A program made the translations under genes and the position numbers. From NCBI GenBank assembly GCA_016839555.1, contig JAEOUA010000008.1:248001-312000 (forward strand): a DNA stretch of 64,000 bases. Reading direction: 5' to 3'. Of the stretch, positions 54,311-62,975 are shown piece after piece; positions within the stretch are counted from its first letter, which is position 1; the number at the start of each line of letters is the position of its first letter. The notes under the pieces are model-generated. The model was not told where the DNA came from, made no database searches, and saw only the letters and a program-made list of their open reading frames with translations. The DNA comes from Promethearchaeota archaeon. Lineage in GTDB: Archaea; Asgardarchaeota; Lokiarchaeia; Sigyniarchaeales; SOKP01.

Positions 54311-55291
54311 ATGTACTTATTATTATCACATTTTGATAATGTGTTAGGACCAAAAATTTTTAAATCATTACCGGAAAAATTAGAGAGAGATTTAGAGAAA
54401 GAAGTTTTAGAATATATGAAGATTAATGTGGAAAAAGGTTTTATCGTAGGTATATCCAGCTCTCCAGATAAAAAAATTAAAATAATCAATTATCTTTTTG
54501 AAGTGCCATCTAAATTAGCCAGAGGAAATAATGAAACATTAATGATCTCCTTAATTGTAGAAAAAAATTATAGAGTTGAAATGTTCCAAGAAAAATTAAA
54601 AGAATTAGGTAATGAAATAATTAATACTCCTAATATTTATAAAGCTTTTTACCAAAAAACTATTAAAAATTCTCCAGATAAAGGAATTAGTAATGCAATT
54701 ACTAGATTAGATGAAATTTTATCTGCATTTTTTAAAATAATTTCAAAGCTAATCGATAATCCAGATTTAGGTGATTTTCTGATAATAGGCATTTCAAAAG
54801 TAGGGAAAAGTACAATAATTCATTATTTAAAATCAAAGGTATATAATCCTGATATAAAACCCACTCTCGCATTAAAAGTAATTCGAATGATATTAAATGA
54901 TAATATTTTTAAAATTATTGATGTGAGTGGTCAGAAACGCTTACGTTTTCAATGGTGGACCTATACAAAAAAGCCTACTGCAATCATATTTGTTATCGAC
55001 ATAAATGATTCAATTAAACATCTTAAAGAATCAAAAAAAGAACTCTTTAAAGTAAAAAACCATCTTTTTAATGAATATGATAAATTACCTCAAGATGTTC
55101 CTATTTTGATATGTTTAAATAAAATTGATTTATTTAGTAATTATAAGCAAAAAGAGAGTGAAATTTATGAACTTTTAAACCTTGAGAATTTAAATTTAAA
55201 TTATAAAGTGCAGCTAACCAGTGCAAAAACAGGGCAAGGAATTCAGGAGGGATGTACCTGGATTTTCCAGGAGCTACTTAAAATACATTAG
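54311..55291 (+). CDS. longin-like domain fused to Arf/SR-beta-like GTPase
   Basis: 326 residues. Residues 1-120 are a longin-like sandwich beginning MYLLLSHFDNVLGPKIF, with the FD-x-x-x-GP motif also seen in the TPR proteins and the response regulator. Residues 155-326 are a GTPase: G1 GISKVGKST (160-168), switch I Thr185, G3 DVSGQKRLR (204-212), WWTY as in Arf, G4 NKID (270-273), G5 TSAKTG. The switch II Gln and the WW pattern put it with Arf/SR-beta rather than Ras/Rab. GAGGAGGG ribosome site. Longin and Arf-like GTPase pair in eukaryotic SRP receptor and adaptor complexes; here they are one chain. Confidence 0.85.
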   Translation: MYLLLSHFDNVLGPKIFKSLPEKLERDLEKEVLEYMKINVEKGFIVGISSSPDKKIKIINYLFEVPSKLARGNNETLMISLIVEKNYRVEMFQEKLKELGNEIINTPNIYKAFYQKTIKNSPDKGISNAITRLDEILSAFFKIISKLIDNPDLGDFLIIGISKVGKSTIIHYLKSKVYNPDIKPTLALKVIRMILNDNIFKIIDVSGQKRLRFQWWTYTKKPTAIIFVIDINDSIKHLKESKKELFKVKNHLFNEYDKLPQDVPILICLNKIDLFSNYKQKESEIYELLNLENLNLNYKVQLTSAKTGQGIQEGCTWIFQELLKIH

Positions 55292-55316
55292 AAAATATAA
55301 AAAATATTCCGTCAAT

Positions 55317-57398
55317 CTAATTAATTAAGGTGAAATCAAATGAATTAACTATTTCTGTAAATTTACTAAATATTCCAACATTCCCAGAAAAATATTTTAA
55401 TTCAGTGGAATATTCTTTCCAAAATCGCTTATAAATTATTTCTAACATTTTATTGACTGTCTTTGCGGCACTTTTTAGGGAAGATCGCCCAAGAATGAAA
55501 AAATTATAGCCTTCTTCTTGATATATTGTATATCTATCTTTTCCAATAATTATAGATTTAAGTTCTTGCTGAGTGACTTGGATACTTAATTGTTTTAAAG
55601 CTGTTAAAAAACCCCCAATTAAATCATGATCTATGCCAGTTTCTGGGGCATAAGAATAAATTAATAAACCAGAATCACCAGAAAAAATCCATATTTCTTT
55701 TAATTCTCCTAATGGATATATTTTTTTTGGTTTTCTTTCTCGAAAATTTTCCAATTTTTTGGAAAGAGCATTAATTTCTTGAGATATTTTAGAGATTTTT
55801 ACTTTATTATTTTGTTTCGCATATATTTTCTTTATTGCTTTCAATAATGTAATATCCTCATAAATAGAAGTAGATAGGCTTTTAAATATATTATGCGCTT
55901 TCAATAATTTGGTTAATCCTTTCTGCTCATCACCTCTTGAAATCAAGGCCATTCCTAATTCTTTATATAAAATTGCCTTTGTAAATAAATCAATAAAAAT
56001 ACTTTTTTCATACTCTGTAAGAAATTCAGTTATAATTTCGACATTTTCTTTGTGTTGTCCTTTATTTGCTTGTTTCTTAATTATTTTTAACAAGATGTTT
56101 ACTATGTTTAAAATTTTTTTGCTTTTTCTTGCACTATCATATGCCAAATACAAATATTTAATCACTTCATCGTCATTATTTAATAATTCATTGATATTAG
56201 AAAGGTAAGAATAGATTTGAGTAAGAATGTCCCATTCCTCTAATTTTATGAGGCTTTGTGAAGATTTCTTGAAATATTTAAGTGATTTTTTTAAAGGAGA
56301 TTTAAATTCTTGCTCATTATAGATATATATATTATTAGTATTTCGAAAAGCAATTCGGTAATTAATTATACCTAATTCATAATAAAGATGTGCTATTTGC
56401 TTTTGTTTGGTTTTTATATTCTCCTCTTCAATTAAATCCAAGGCTCTCAAGAATTTCTGCTCTGCTGCATTGAAATCCATCATATAATTTAGTGTTTTTC
56501 CATAAATTGTATAAAAACGTAATTTATTTATGTGCTTTAATCGATATAATTCTAATTCTCTTAATTTGTCTAATGCGTTCTCATAATTTTGATTTTTATA
56601 ATAGCAAAACGCATCCATAAAGCTACTTATTTCCCGAAACCTTTCATGATCAAATCTATTTGCTAATTTTTGTAATTTTTTAAAATATTTTTGTGCGTTT
56701 TTAAATCGTTTCTGCTGAGCAAAAATTGACCCGATTAAGTAAACTACCTCCATCACTAAGCGATCTTGCCTTTCTTGTTTAAATTTTGCTAATATTTTCT
56801 TCAATAATTCATATGCTTGAACATAACTTGATTTTTTGAAGAGATTTACCGCCGCTTTAAAATCCTCAACAGCCGCAGTATAAGAATAATATTCACTTAT
56901 TTCCGGCTCTGATTCTTTTTCATATTCTATGAGCTCAAATTTATTTTTAATTTTTTGATAATAATTTTCAAGAGGAAGAAATTTTTCTTGAGGAGAATCT
57001 TGAGTATGACAGTAATCTTGAGATATTTTTAATAAGATATCATCAAAAATCTCTAATTGTTTTTTAGTATAAAAATCAGGAGCTAACAAGACCACAATAA
57101 AAGGCTGAAACCCCCCTCTAACTTCGGGATTTGGAATAGAATCTAGTAATACTTTTGCCTTTTTATTGATTTTTCTCACTGGGAGCATAAAAGAGGCTCT
57201 TTCAAATTTAGTCTCTGGTATATCCCAAAAATATTCGTATGCGGTAAAAATCTGAATTGCTAAATCTTCAATGTCACCTATATTGACTCTCGGATATAAA
57301 TCAGCTATTTTTGGGCCAATCTCCTCATCCCAAATGGAAATAAAACAAGGATTTTCTTTAGGATATTGGATTATAGGGTATTTTTTTTCTGATGTCAA
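55317..57398 (-). CDS. longin-TPR-longin scaffold protein 1
   Basis: 693 residues. N-terminal longin-like domain (about 10-120) with ISIWDEEIGPKIADLYP and the VVLLAPDFYTKKQLEIFD strand-helix. About twelve TPR-like helix pairs (about 160-540; for example SYVQAYELLKKILAKF, FKNAQKYFKKLQKLAN). C-terminal longin-like domain (560-690) with IWIFSGDSGLLIYSYAPETG, LIGGFLTALKQLSIQ and FFILGRSSLKS. Same layout as the protein at 57901-59922. Head-to-tail (convergent) with the longin-GTPase gene, 25 bp apart. A scaffold that senses or recruits the GTPase is a fair guess. Confidence 0.75.
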   Translation of the reverse strand: MTSEKKYPIIQYPKENPCFISIWDEEIGPKIADLYPRVNIGDIEDLAIQIFTAYEYFWDIPETKFERASFMLPVRKINKKAKVLLDSIPNPEVRGGFQPFIVVLLAPDFYTKKQLEIFDDILLKISQDYCHTQDSPQEKFLPLENYYQKIKNKFELIEYEKESEPEISEYYSYTAAVEDFKAAVNLFKKSSYVQAYELLKKILAKFKQERQDRLVMEVVYLIGSIFAQQKRFKNAQKYFKKLQKLANRFDHERFREISSFMDAFCYYKNQNYENALDKLRELELYRLKHINKLRFYTIYGKTLNYMMDFNAAEQKFLRALDLIEEENIKTKQKQIAHLYYELGIINYRIAFRNTNNIYIYNEQEFKSPLKKSLKYFKKSSQSLIKLEEWDILTQIYSYLSNINELLNNDDEVIKYLYLAYDSARKSKKILNIVNILLKIIKKQANKGQHKENVEIITEFLTEYEKSIFIDLFTKAILYKELGMALISRGDEQKGLTKLLKAHNIFKSLSTSIYEDITLLKAIKKIYAKQNNKVKISKISQEINALSKKLENFRERKPKKIYPLGELKEIWIFSGDSGLLIYSYAPETGIDHDLIGGFLTALKQLSIQVTQQELKSIIIGKDRYTIYQEEGYNFFILGRSSLKSAAKTVNKMLEIIYKRFWKEYSTELKYFSGNVGIFSKFTEIVNSFDFTLIN

Positions 57399-57612
57399 AA
57401 ATATTTCTTCTCATTCTTCCATTTCTTATTATTATAAGATTTTATCATTATATAATACTTTATTCTTTATTTTAAAAAATGCTTTCAAAATTTCTTTCCA
57501 GTTTTCTATTACTTTTAAAATTTAATAGGAACTCATTAAATATTAAATACTTGAAGATATTCATTCCTAGTGGTTTTTATTAAAAAATTACTTTTTCATA
57601 TCAATATCACAG

Positions 57613-57671
57613 AATTACTAATTAAGATAATATTTTTATTTAAAAAGCCTTTAATTACTAATTAAGATAAT
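57613..57671. repeat. 19-bp direct repeat upstream of the TPR gene
   Basis: AATTACTAATTAAGATAAT occurs at 57613-57631 and 57653-57671, 40 bp apart (about four turns), separated by a T-rich spacer. It lies in the 500-bp gap 57399-57900, 215 bp upstream of the 55317-57398 gene. It could be a regulator site. The rest of the gap is AT-rich and holds only the short ORF at 57690. Confidence 0.6.
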
Positions 57672-57689
57672 TAGCTATCTTCTAAAAAA

Positions 57690-57806
57690 ATGCAAAGTAA
57701 AAATAGAGATAGAGAAGCAGAGATCTGGATAAAATATTGCGATGATTGTATAAGAACTAAAATTGGTAATAAAAAGAATTCTAAGGCAAATAAAAACAAA
57801 ACTTAA
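57690..57806 (+). CDS. 38-residue basic ORF with CDDC
   Basis: ATG at 57690 to TAA at 57806. The product contains IWIKYCDDCIRTKIGNKK; a CxxC pair in a Lys-rich peptide could bind a metal or be chance. No ribosome site is clear. The only ORF of interest in the 500-bp gap between the two TPR genes. Confidence 0.3.
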   Translation: MQSKNRDREAEIWIKYCDDCIRTKIGNKKNSKANKNKT

Positions 57807-57900
57807 GATTTTAAGGGAGAGCTATTTTTATTTTTCTCTCAATTCTTTTATAATTAATTTTAGAGACTTCTTATTTTAAGAAGTCTATCAATTAAATAAG

Positions 57901-59922
57901 TCATAAATTAACTAATATATCAATAAACTTTCCAAATGAATTTTGGTCATATTCTTCACTTTCTATGATTGAACCAAAATTTTCTTCAAAACTTCTAAAG
58001 ATTTTCTTGAGAAGATATCGTATGGTTTTTTCAGAATGATTAACACTTGCTCTCCCAACAATAATATATTTTTTGTCAACTTTTCCATATATGAGATACT
58101 GATCAAACCCTAATTTTATAGCATTTAACTGTTCAGAGGCCATCTCGAAACTAAAATTACGTAAAGCTGTTAAAAATCCACTAAGAAGTTGAGGATCTGA
58201 GCTAGATTCAGGAGCATAAGAAAACAATTCTTCTCCTTGAGTTGTAAAAATCCATATATCTTTAATAGTATTAAGAACATGTAGTTTAGTTTGTTCTTTT
58301 TCAAAAATATCTAATTTTTGTAGATATTCTTTATATTTTTCTTTATAATACTCTAAAAAATTAACTTCATTAATCTTTGAATATACTTTTATTATATTTT
58401 TAAGGAGTTTTAATCCTTCTTCTCTCGGATTTTCAAGTTCATTATATATATTTAAAGCAATTAAAAATTCGGATAAACACTCTTTCATATATCCCATTTT
58501 GAAGTATAATTCTCCTAATTTAGTATGATATCGTGCGATGGTGGGAAGATCCATAAAGGCATAAGTTTTGATTTTATAGAGGATCTCATCAATTTCTTTT
58601 ATCAATTGATATTGTTTACCTAAAATCATTAGATCATTGATTACTAAATCAAATAATTTCATTCTACTTAATACATCATTGTTTTCTTCAGTATATCTTA
58701 TTGCTTTTCTATAATAAATAATCGCCATCGTAGGATCTCCCATTTTTTCATATAAATTTCCGATGATTTGATGTGATATTATTAAATTGGTATAATCATT
58801 AAGTTCCAATAAAAATTCATTTGCCTTTTCATAATAATCTATGATCTTTTTAAGATCGTTTTCATAAATAGTTCCACTAAAATTGCTTAGCATTTTTTCC
58901 GTCGTATTAAAAAAATAAGAATGCCCCATTTCGAAATATAGTTTTGCTAATTTATTTTTCTTTTTCTTGTCTACACCCTCAATTTCTATATTTTCTATTG
59001 CTTTATTAAATATCTTTATCGCCTTGGAGTATTTTTTCAAAAGTCTTAATAATCTTCCATATAAAAAATACAAATCAAAACGATTAATGAATTCAAGATT
59101 AGATGAATCTAATTTCTCATATATTTTAAGCGCAAGATCATAATATTTCATCTTATAAGCACAAAAGGCAGTCATAAAGGACGCCTTTTCATAATATTTT
59201 TGATGATCTAATTTTTTTGCTAAAATCTCTAATTCTTTAAAATAATCAATAGCAATATTGAATTTATTCAATTTACTTAAAATAGTCGCTAAAAAATATG
59301 TGGAGTCAAGTAATAGTCTAATATTATTCTCATTTTTAAATTTCAAATATGATTTTTTAATTATAAAATAGGAGATTTTATATGCTTTATTAGAAAAAAG
59401 TTTTAAACCTTTTTTAAAATCTTCTAAGGCTTCATTTTCAGTATAGTCAGTATCTAATATAATTTCTGAATCTTGGAGTTTTTGTTTTAAATTAAATTTA
59501 GAATAGATCCTCTCAAAATAGTTTTTTAATTCAAGTGTACGGTTTTTTCGAAATTGTTGATTTAGTAATTGAAGTTCATCGTCGAAATCTTTAATTTGAT
59601 CGCTCGGAAAATAATCTGGCAACAAAATCACAATAATATATGGCTTAATATCACCAATAGATTCTCCAGAATGAAAAGCATCAATTAAAACACTCGCAAA
59701 TTTATCTTTTTCTTTAATAGGTAATTGAAACAGCGTTTTTTTATATTTTTTCGATTCTTCTGACATATAAAAATTTTCAAAAAACAGAAAAATTTTCCAG
59801 GCTAATTGTTCTAAATCATAATCAAAAATTATATTAGGATGATGTTCTAATATTTTAACACTTCTCATTTTATCCCATTCCCCAATGAATAAAACAAGTT
59901 CTTCTTCTAGCATTTTTCTCAA
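57901..59922 (-). CDS. longin-TPR-longin scaffold protein 2
   Basis: 673 residues, paralogue of the 55317-57398 protein. N-terminal domain with LVLFIGEWDKMRSVKILEHHP and the strand-helix YIIVILLPDYFPSDQIKDFD; TPR-like helices from about 155 to 530 (AIDYFKELEILAKKL, AIIYYRKAIRYTEENN); C-terminal longin-like domain with IWIFTTQGEELFSYAPESS, LLSGFLTALRNFSFE and YIIVGRASVNHS. The N-terminal GP motif of its relatives is lost (WDKMRSV for WDEEIGP). Same strand as its paralogue with a 500-bp gap, and divergent from the response regulator. Confidence 0.75.
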   Translation of the reverse strand: MRKMLEEELVLFIGEWDKMRSVKILEHHPNIIFDYDLEQLAWKIFLFFENFYMSEESKKYKKTLFQLPIKEKDKFASVLIDAFHSGESIGDIKPYIIVILLPDYFPSDQIKDFDDELQLLNQQFRKNRTLELKNYFERIYSKFNLKQKLQDSEIILDTDYTENEALEDFKKGLKLFSNKAYKISYFIIKKSYLKFKNENNIRLLLDSTYFLATILSKLNKFNIAIDYFKELEILAKKLDHQKYYEKASFMTAFCAYKMKYYDLALKIYEKLDSSNLEFINRFDLYFLYGRLLRLLKKYSKAIKIFNKAIENIEIEGVDKKKKNKLAKLYFEMGHSYFFNTTEKMLSNFSGTIYENDLKKIIDYYEKANEFLLELNDYTNLIISHQIIGNLYEKMGDPTMAIIYYRKAIRYTEENNDVLSRMKLFDLVINDLMILGKQYQLIKEIDEILYKIKTYAFMDLPTIARYHTKLGELYFKMGYMKECLSEFLIALNIYNELENPREEGLKLLKNIIKVYSKINEVNFLEYYKEKYKEYLQKLDIFEKEQTKLHVLNTIKDIWIFTTQGEELFSYAPESSSDPQLLSGFLTALRNFSFEMASEQLNAIKLGFDQYLIYGKVDKKYIIVGRASVNHSEKTIRYLLKKIFRSFEENFGSIIESEEYDQNSFGKFIDILVNL

Positions 59923-60043
59923 ATCAATATAAAATCTTTTAAACCATTTAAACTAATTAATTTATGTGAATGAATATTTATAATTTTAAATTTTTGTATC
60001 AGATAAATAAGAATTTTCAAAAAATCTAAAAGAGGAATCAAAT

Positions 60044-60979
60044 CTGAAAAAAAAATCCCGTGGACTCAAAAAAGAATTAGGTAAAATTGAAAAAAATTTA
60101 TCAATACTGCTCGTAGAAGATAATGAAGATATTCTGTATATTATTAAAAATATTTTAGAATATCATAAATATAAGGTAATCCTTGCCAAAAATGGAAAAG
60201 AGGCATTAAAAGTACTTTCTGAAATAGAAAATACTCCTGATCTTATTATATCTGATATTATGATGCCCACGATGAATGGGTATGATTTTTTTAAAACTAT
60301 TTCTAAAGATCCACAATATTTACAAATTCCTTTTATATTTCTCTCGGCCTTAGATTCTCCAGAAGATGTTAGATTAGGAAAGCTCTTAGGTGTAGATGAT
60401 TATCTTACGAAACCAGTTAATGAGGATGACCTATTAGCTACGATAGAAGGTAAAATCTCTAGGAATAAAAAAAGAGTACAAATCTCTGATGAATTAAAAG
60501 AATTTTTTCTGTCTCAAGAAACTGAAATGAAAGAACAAATCTCAGAGAAACAAAAAAGTCAGGTTTACATATTAAGAGTGGATTGGGATGATAAGTTTGG
60601 TCCTAATTTAGTCGAAAACTATCCAAAAGAGTCAAATTTACCTCTAAAAAAAATAGGAAATCAATTATTTCAGGCTATTAGCACAATTTATGGACAGCAG
60701 AGTTTAACGGAGGCAGAAGGAATTCTTATTAATATAGAAAATTTCAAAATTGCAGGTTATTCATTATTTAATTCATATATAGATAAGCAATCAAGAGGTG
60801 GAGAAAAAGAATTTATGCTTGCTGTAATTGCTCCTAGTATATCATACTTTCAATCATTACAAATTAAAAAAATCTTATTAAATATGTCCAATTACATCAA
60901 ACAAAAAAAAGAACTTAATTTTAAAGAGGTTTGGGGAAAAATCACAAAAATTCTTATCTCCTTACCATTACAGCAATGA
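60044..60979 (+). CDS. response regulator receiver fused to longin-like domain
   Basis: About 311 residues from CTG 60044. Receiver domain: LLVEDNEDI acidic pair, phospho-acceptor Asp in LIISDIMMP, Thr/Ser in FLSALDSP and Lys in YLTKPVNEDD; all key residues present. Then a longin-like domain: VYILRVDWDDKFGPNLVENYP carries the WD-x-x-x-GP motif shared with the neighbours, and LAVIAPSISYFQSLQIKK the matching strand-helix. No ATG, GTG or TTG occurs before the receiver core. CTG at 60044 has AGAGG 8 bases before it; the next ATG (60260) would delete the phospho-acceptor Asp. It may link phosphorelay to the GTPase/TPR system. Confidence 0.82.
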   Translation: MKKKSRGLKKELGKIEKNLSILLVEDNEDILYIIKNILEYHKYKVILAKNGKEALKVLSEIENTPDLIISDIMMPTMNGYDFFKTISKDPQYLQIPFIFLSALDSPEDVRLGKLLGVDDYLTKPVNEDDLLATIEGKISRNKKRVQISDELKEFFLSQETEMKEQISEKQKSQVYILRVDWDDKFGPNLVENYPKESNLPLKKIGNQLFQAISTIYGQQSLTEAEGILINIENFKIAGYSLFNSYIDKQSRGGEKEFMLAVIAPSISYFQSLQIKKILLNMSNYIKQKKELNFKEVWGKITKILISLPLQQ

Positions 60980-61147
60980 AGAATTATTTTATTTGCAGAG
61001 AAATTCTATTCTTTATCTAGCGAATTCTTATATATGCTATGAAGTTTAATAATATAAAATATTGAGATTATGTTATAATGATCAAAACTATTATTAAGAA
61101 CTTGATTATAATTAATTAATTAACAGAATATTTATCAATATTTTCAC

Positions 61148-62446
61148 ATGATTCACCTCCCATTATTGATATTTATATTGGTGATCTTCGCATTAGTCAT
61201 AGTAAGCTATAGTCTTGAGCGTATTGATTTCCTCTCAATTTCTATTGTTCTAAGTTTCCTCGCAGCAACTGTAACAGGATTGGTGCTTGAAAAAGATATT
61301 TTCGATTTTCTTAATTATATAAGCTTTGAAGCAATATTAGTAATATTAGGAATTAGCATAATAACTAAAATTGCTCAAGATTCCAATATTTTGGAGTATA
61401 TTGCGGTTAAATTATTTAAAGTTGCAAGAGGGAGAAGAAGAACTTTTTTTTATTTATTATGCACCCTTACCACGCTTCTTGCAGCTGTAATCACAGATGT
61501 TGTTGTTATTATTATTTTAGCGCCTGTAGTTATACGTTTATGCCGATTTTTAAGGATTCAAGCAGGTACTTATTTGATGGGAATGTCTATCTGTGTAAAT
61601 ATAGGTAGTACTATGACCCCCTTCTCAAGTGGAAAAAATATTATCATCTCAACCGCGTTTAATTTAGATACTTTATATTTTATCCAATATTTTTGGATAT
61701 TTGATGTAGTATTATTGGTTATAACCGTTTTTCTTATTGATCGGATATTTTTAACAAAGGAACCCCGTATAGAACAGCAACATAGAACATTATATTTAGA
61801 ATTAATAAATGAGGATGTGATGGTGGAAAACAAAAAAATGTTTGTGTTTAATAGTATTGCGATACTGATTACCATTATTCTACTTATTGTTTTACCGTTG
61901 ATATATCTGACGGCTGTGTTTTCAGCTTTTATTTTAGTTATCATTAATAAAAATTATACTAAGAAGAAAGCTGCTGAATTTTTTAAAGAGATAGAGTGGG
62001 AAATTATTTTCTTTTTTATTTCTCTTTATTTAATAATTGGTTGTTTACTTGAAGCAGGATTTAAGGAACTCTTTGAACTATTGCCTTTTCAACAATTAAA
62101 TCCACTCTTAATACCCATAATTGTGCTCATTTTTGTAAGTATCATTAGTGGGTTTGTAGCCAATAATCCAGTGGCTATTATCCTCTTACCAATAGTAGAA
62201 GTTCTCAGCTCCTCTGTAACTAGCACAATTCCATTATATTTCGCATTTATCTTTGGTTTAAGCCTCGGGGGAAATCTCATTCCGCAAGCGAGTTCGGTAA
62301 ATATTATGACCTTAAAAGTAGCTAAGGATGCTAAAGTAGAAAATCTTAATTATAAAAGAAGTTTAAAGATGGGAGCCACCTTTACTTTTATCCATGTAGT
62401 ACTTTCATTAGGATATACTATATTACTAAGCTTAATTTTTGGTTAA
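61148..62446 (+). CDS. ArsB/NhaD-type (ion transporter superfamily) permease
   Basis: 432 residues with about eleven spans. Two inverted repeats have the re-entrant motif pattern of the family: ITDVVVIIILAPVVIRLC and GSTMTPFSSGKNIII in the first half, FVANNPVAIILLPIVEVL and GGNLIPQASSVNIMTLK in the second. This matches the ArsB/NhaD/CitMHS superfamily that moves anions or arsenite, or exchanges Na+ for H+. Substrate unknown; 17 kb from the ars genes. Single gene. Confidence 0.82.
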   Translation: MIHLPLLIFILVIFALVIVSYSLERIDFLSISIVLSFLAATVTGLVLEKDIFDFLNYISFEAILVILGISIITKIAQDSNILEYIAVKLFKVARGRRRTFFYLLCTLTTLLAAVITDVVVIIILAPVVIRLCRFLRIQAGTYLMGMSICVNIGSTMTPFSSGKNIIISTAFNLDTLYFIQYFWIFDVVLLVITVFLIDRIFLTKEPRIEQQHRTLYLELINEDVMVENKKMFVFNSIAILITIILLIVLPLIYLTAVFSAFILVIINKNYTKKKAAEFFKEIEWEIIFFFISLYLIIGCLLEAGFKELFELLPFQQLNPLLIPIIVLIFVSIISGFVANNPVAIILLPIVEVLSSSVTSTIPLYFAFIFGLSLGGNLIPQASSVNIMTLKVAKDAKVENLNYKRSLKMGATFTFIHVVLSLGYTILLSLIFG

Positions 62447-62630
62447 AAATTTTAATCATAAGTTCCAATATGAATATATATACAAAAATTAAAATAATAT
62501 TATGGGCTAGAAGGATAGTTATAGTTGCTTAAAGATTTATTTTTTAACTTATAACTATAAAGTTTAAGTACATCTTTTTATTGATTTGAATTAATAAAAT
62601 ATTTATAGACTTAAAAGTGAAGATTAAAAC

Positions 62631-62768
62631 ATGAAATGGGAATGTATGGTTTGCGGATGGATTTATGATGAAGAAGAACAAGGAGTTAAGTTTGAGGATC
62701 AACCAGATGATTATGTATGTCCTGTTTGTGGTGCTTCAAAAGATCAATTCGAAAAAATTGAAGAATGA
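62631..62768 (+). CDS. rubredoxin
   Basis: 45 residues. Two CxxCG knuckles, [14 protein letters not shown] and [14 protein letters not shown], bind one iron by four Cys; the length is slightly below the usual 52. ATG at 62631, TGA at 62768. A soluble one-electron carrier, often for peroxide or superoxide reductases. Single gene between a permease and the partial oxidoreductase. Confidence 0.95.
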   Translation: MKWECMVCGWIYDEEEQGVKFEDQPDDYVCPVCGASKDQFEKIEE

Positions 62769-62975
62769 AAAATATATCTATCGTTACAATATTCTAGATC
62801 TTCTCTCAACAGAATAATTTAAATTGATTAACAAACATGGAAAACTTTTAAAATATAAGATAATTTTTATTATCCTTATTTTTTTATTTTTATTTCTTTT
62901 TTTTATAATCTTTCAGATTGAAATAAAACAAAGGTAACTAAATAAAAGAAATAAGAAATAATACTTTTGTAAGAA

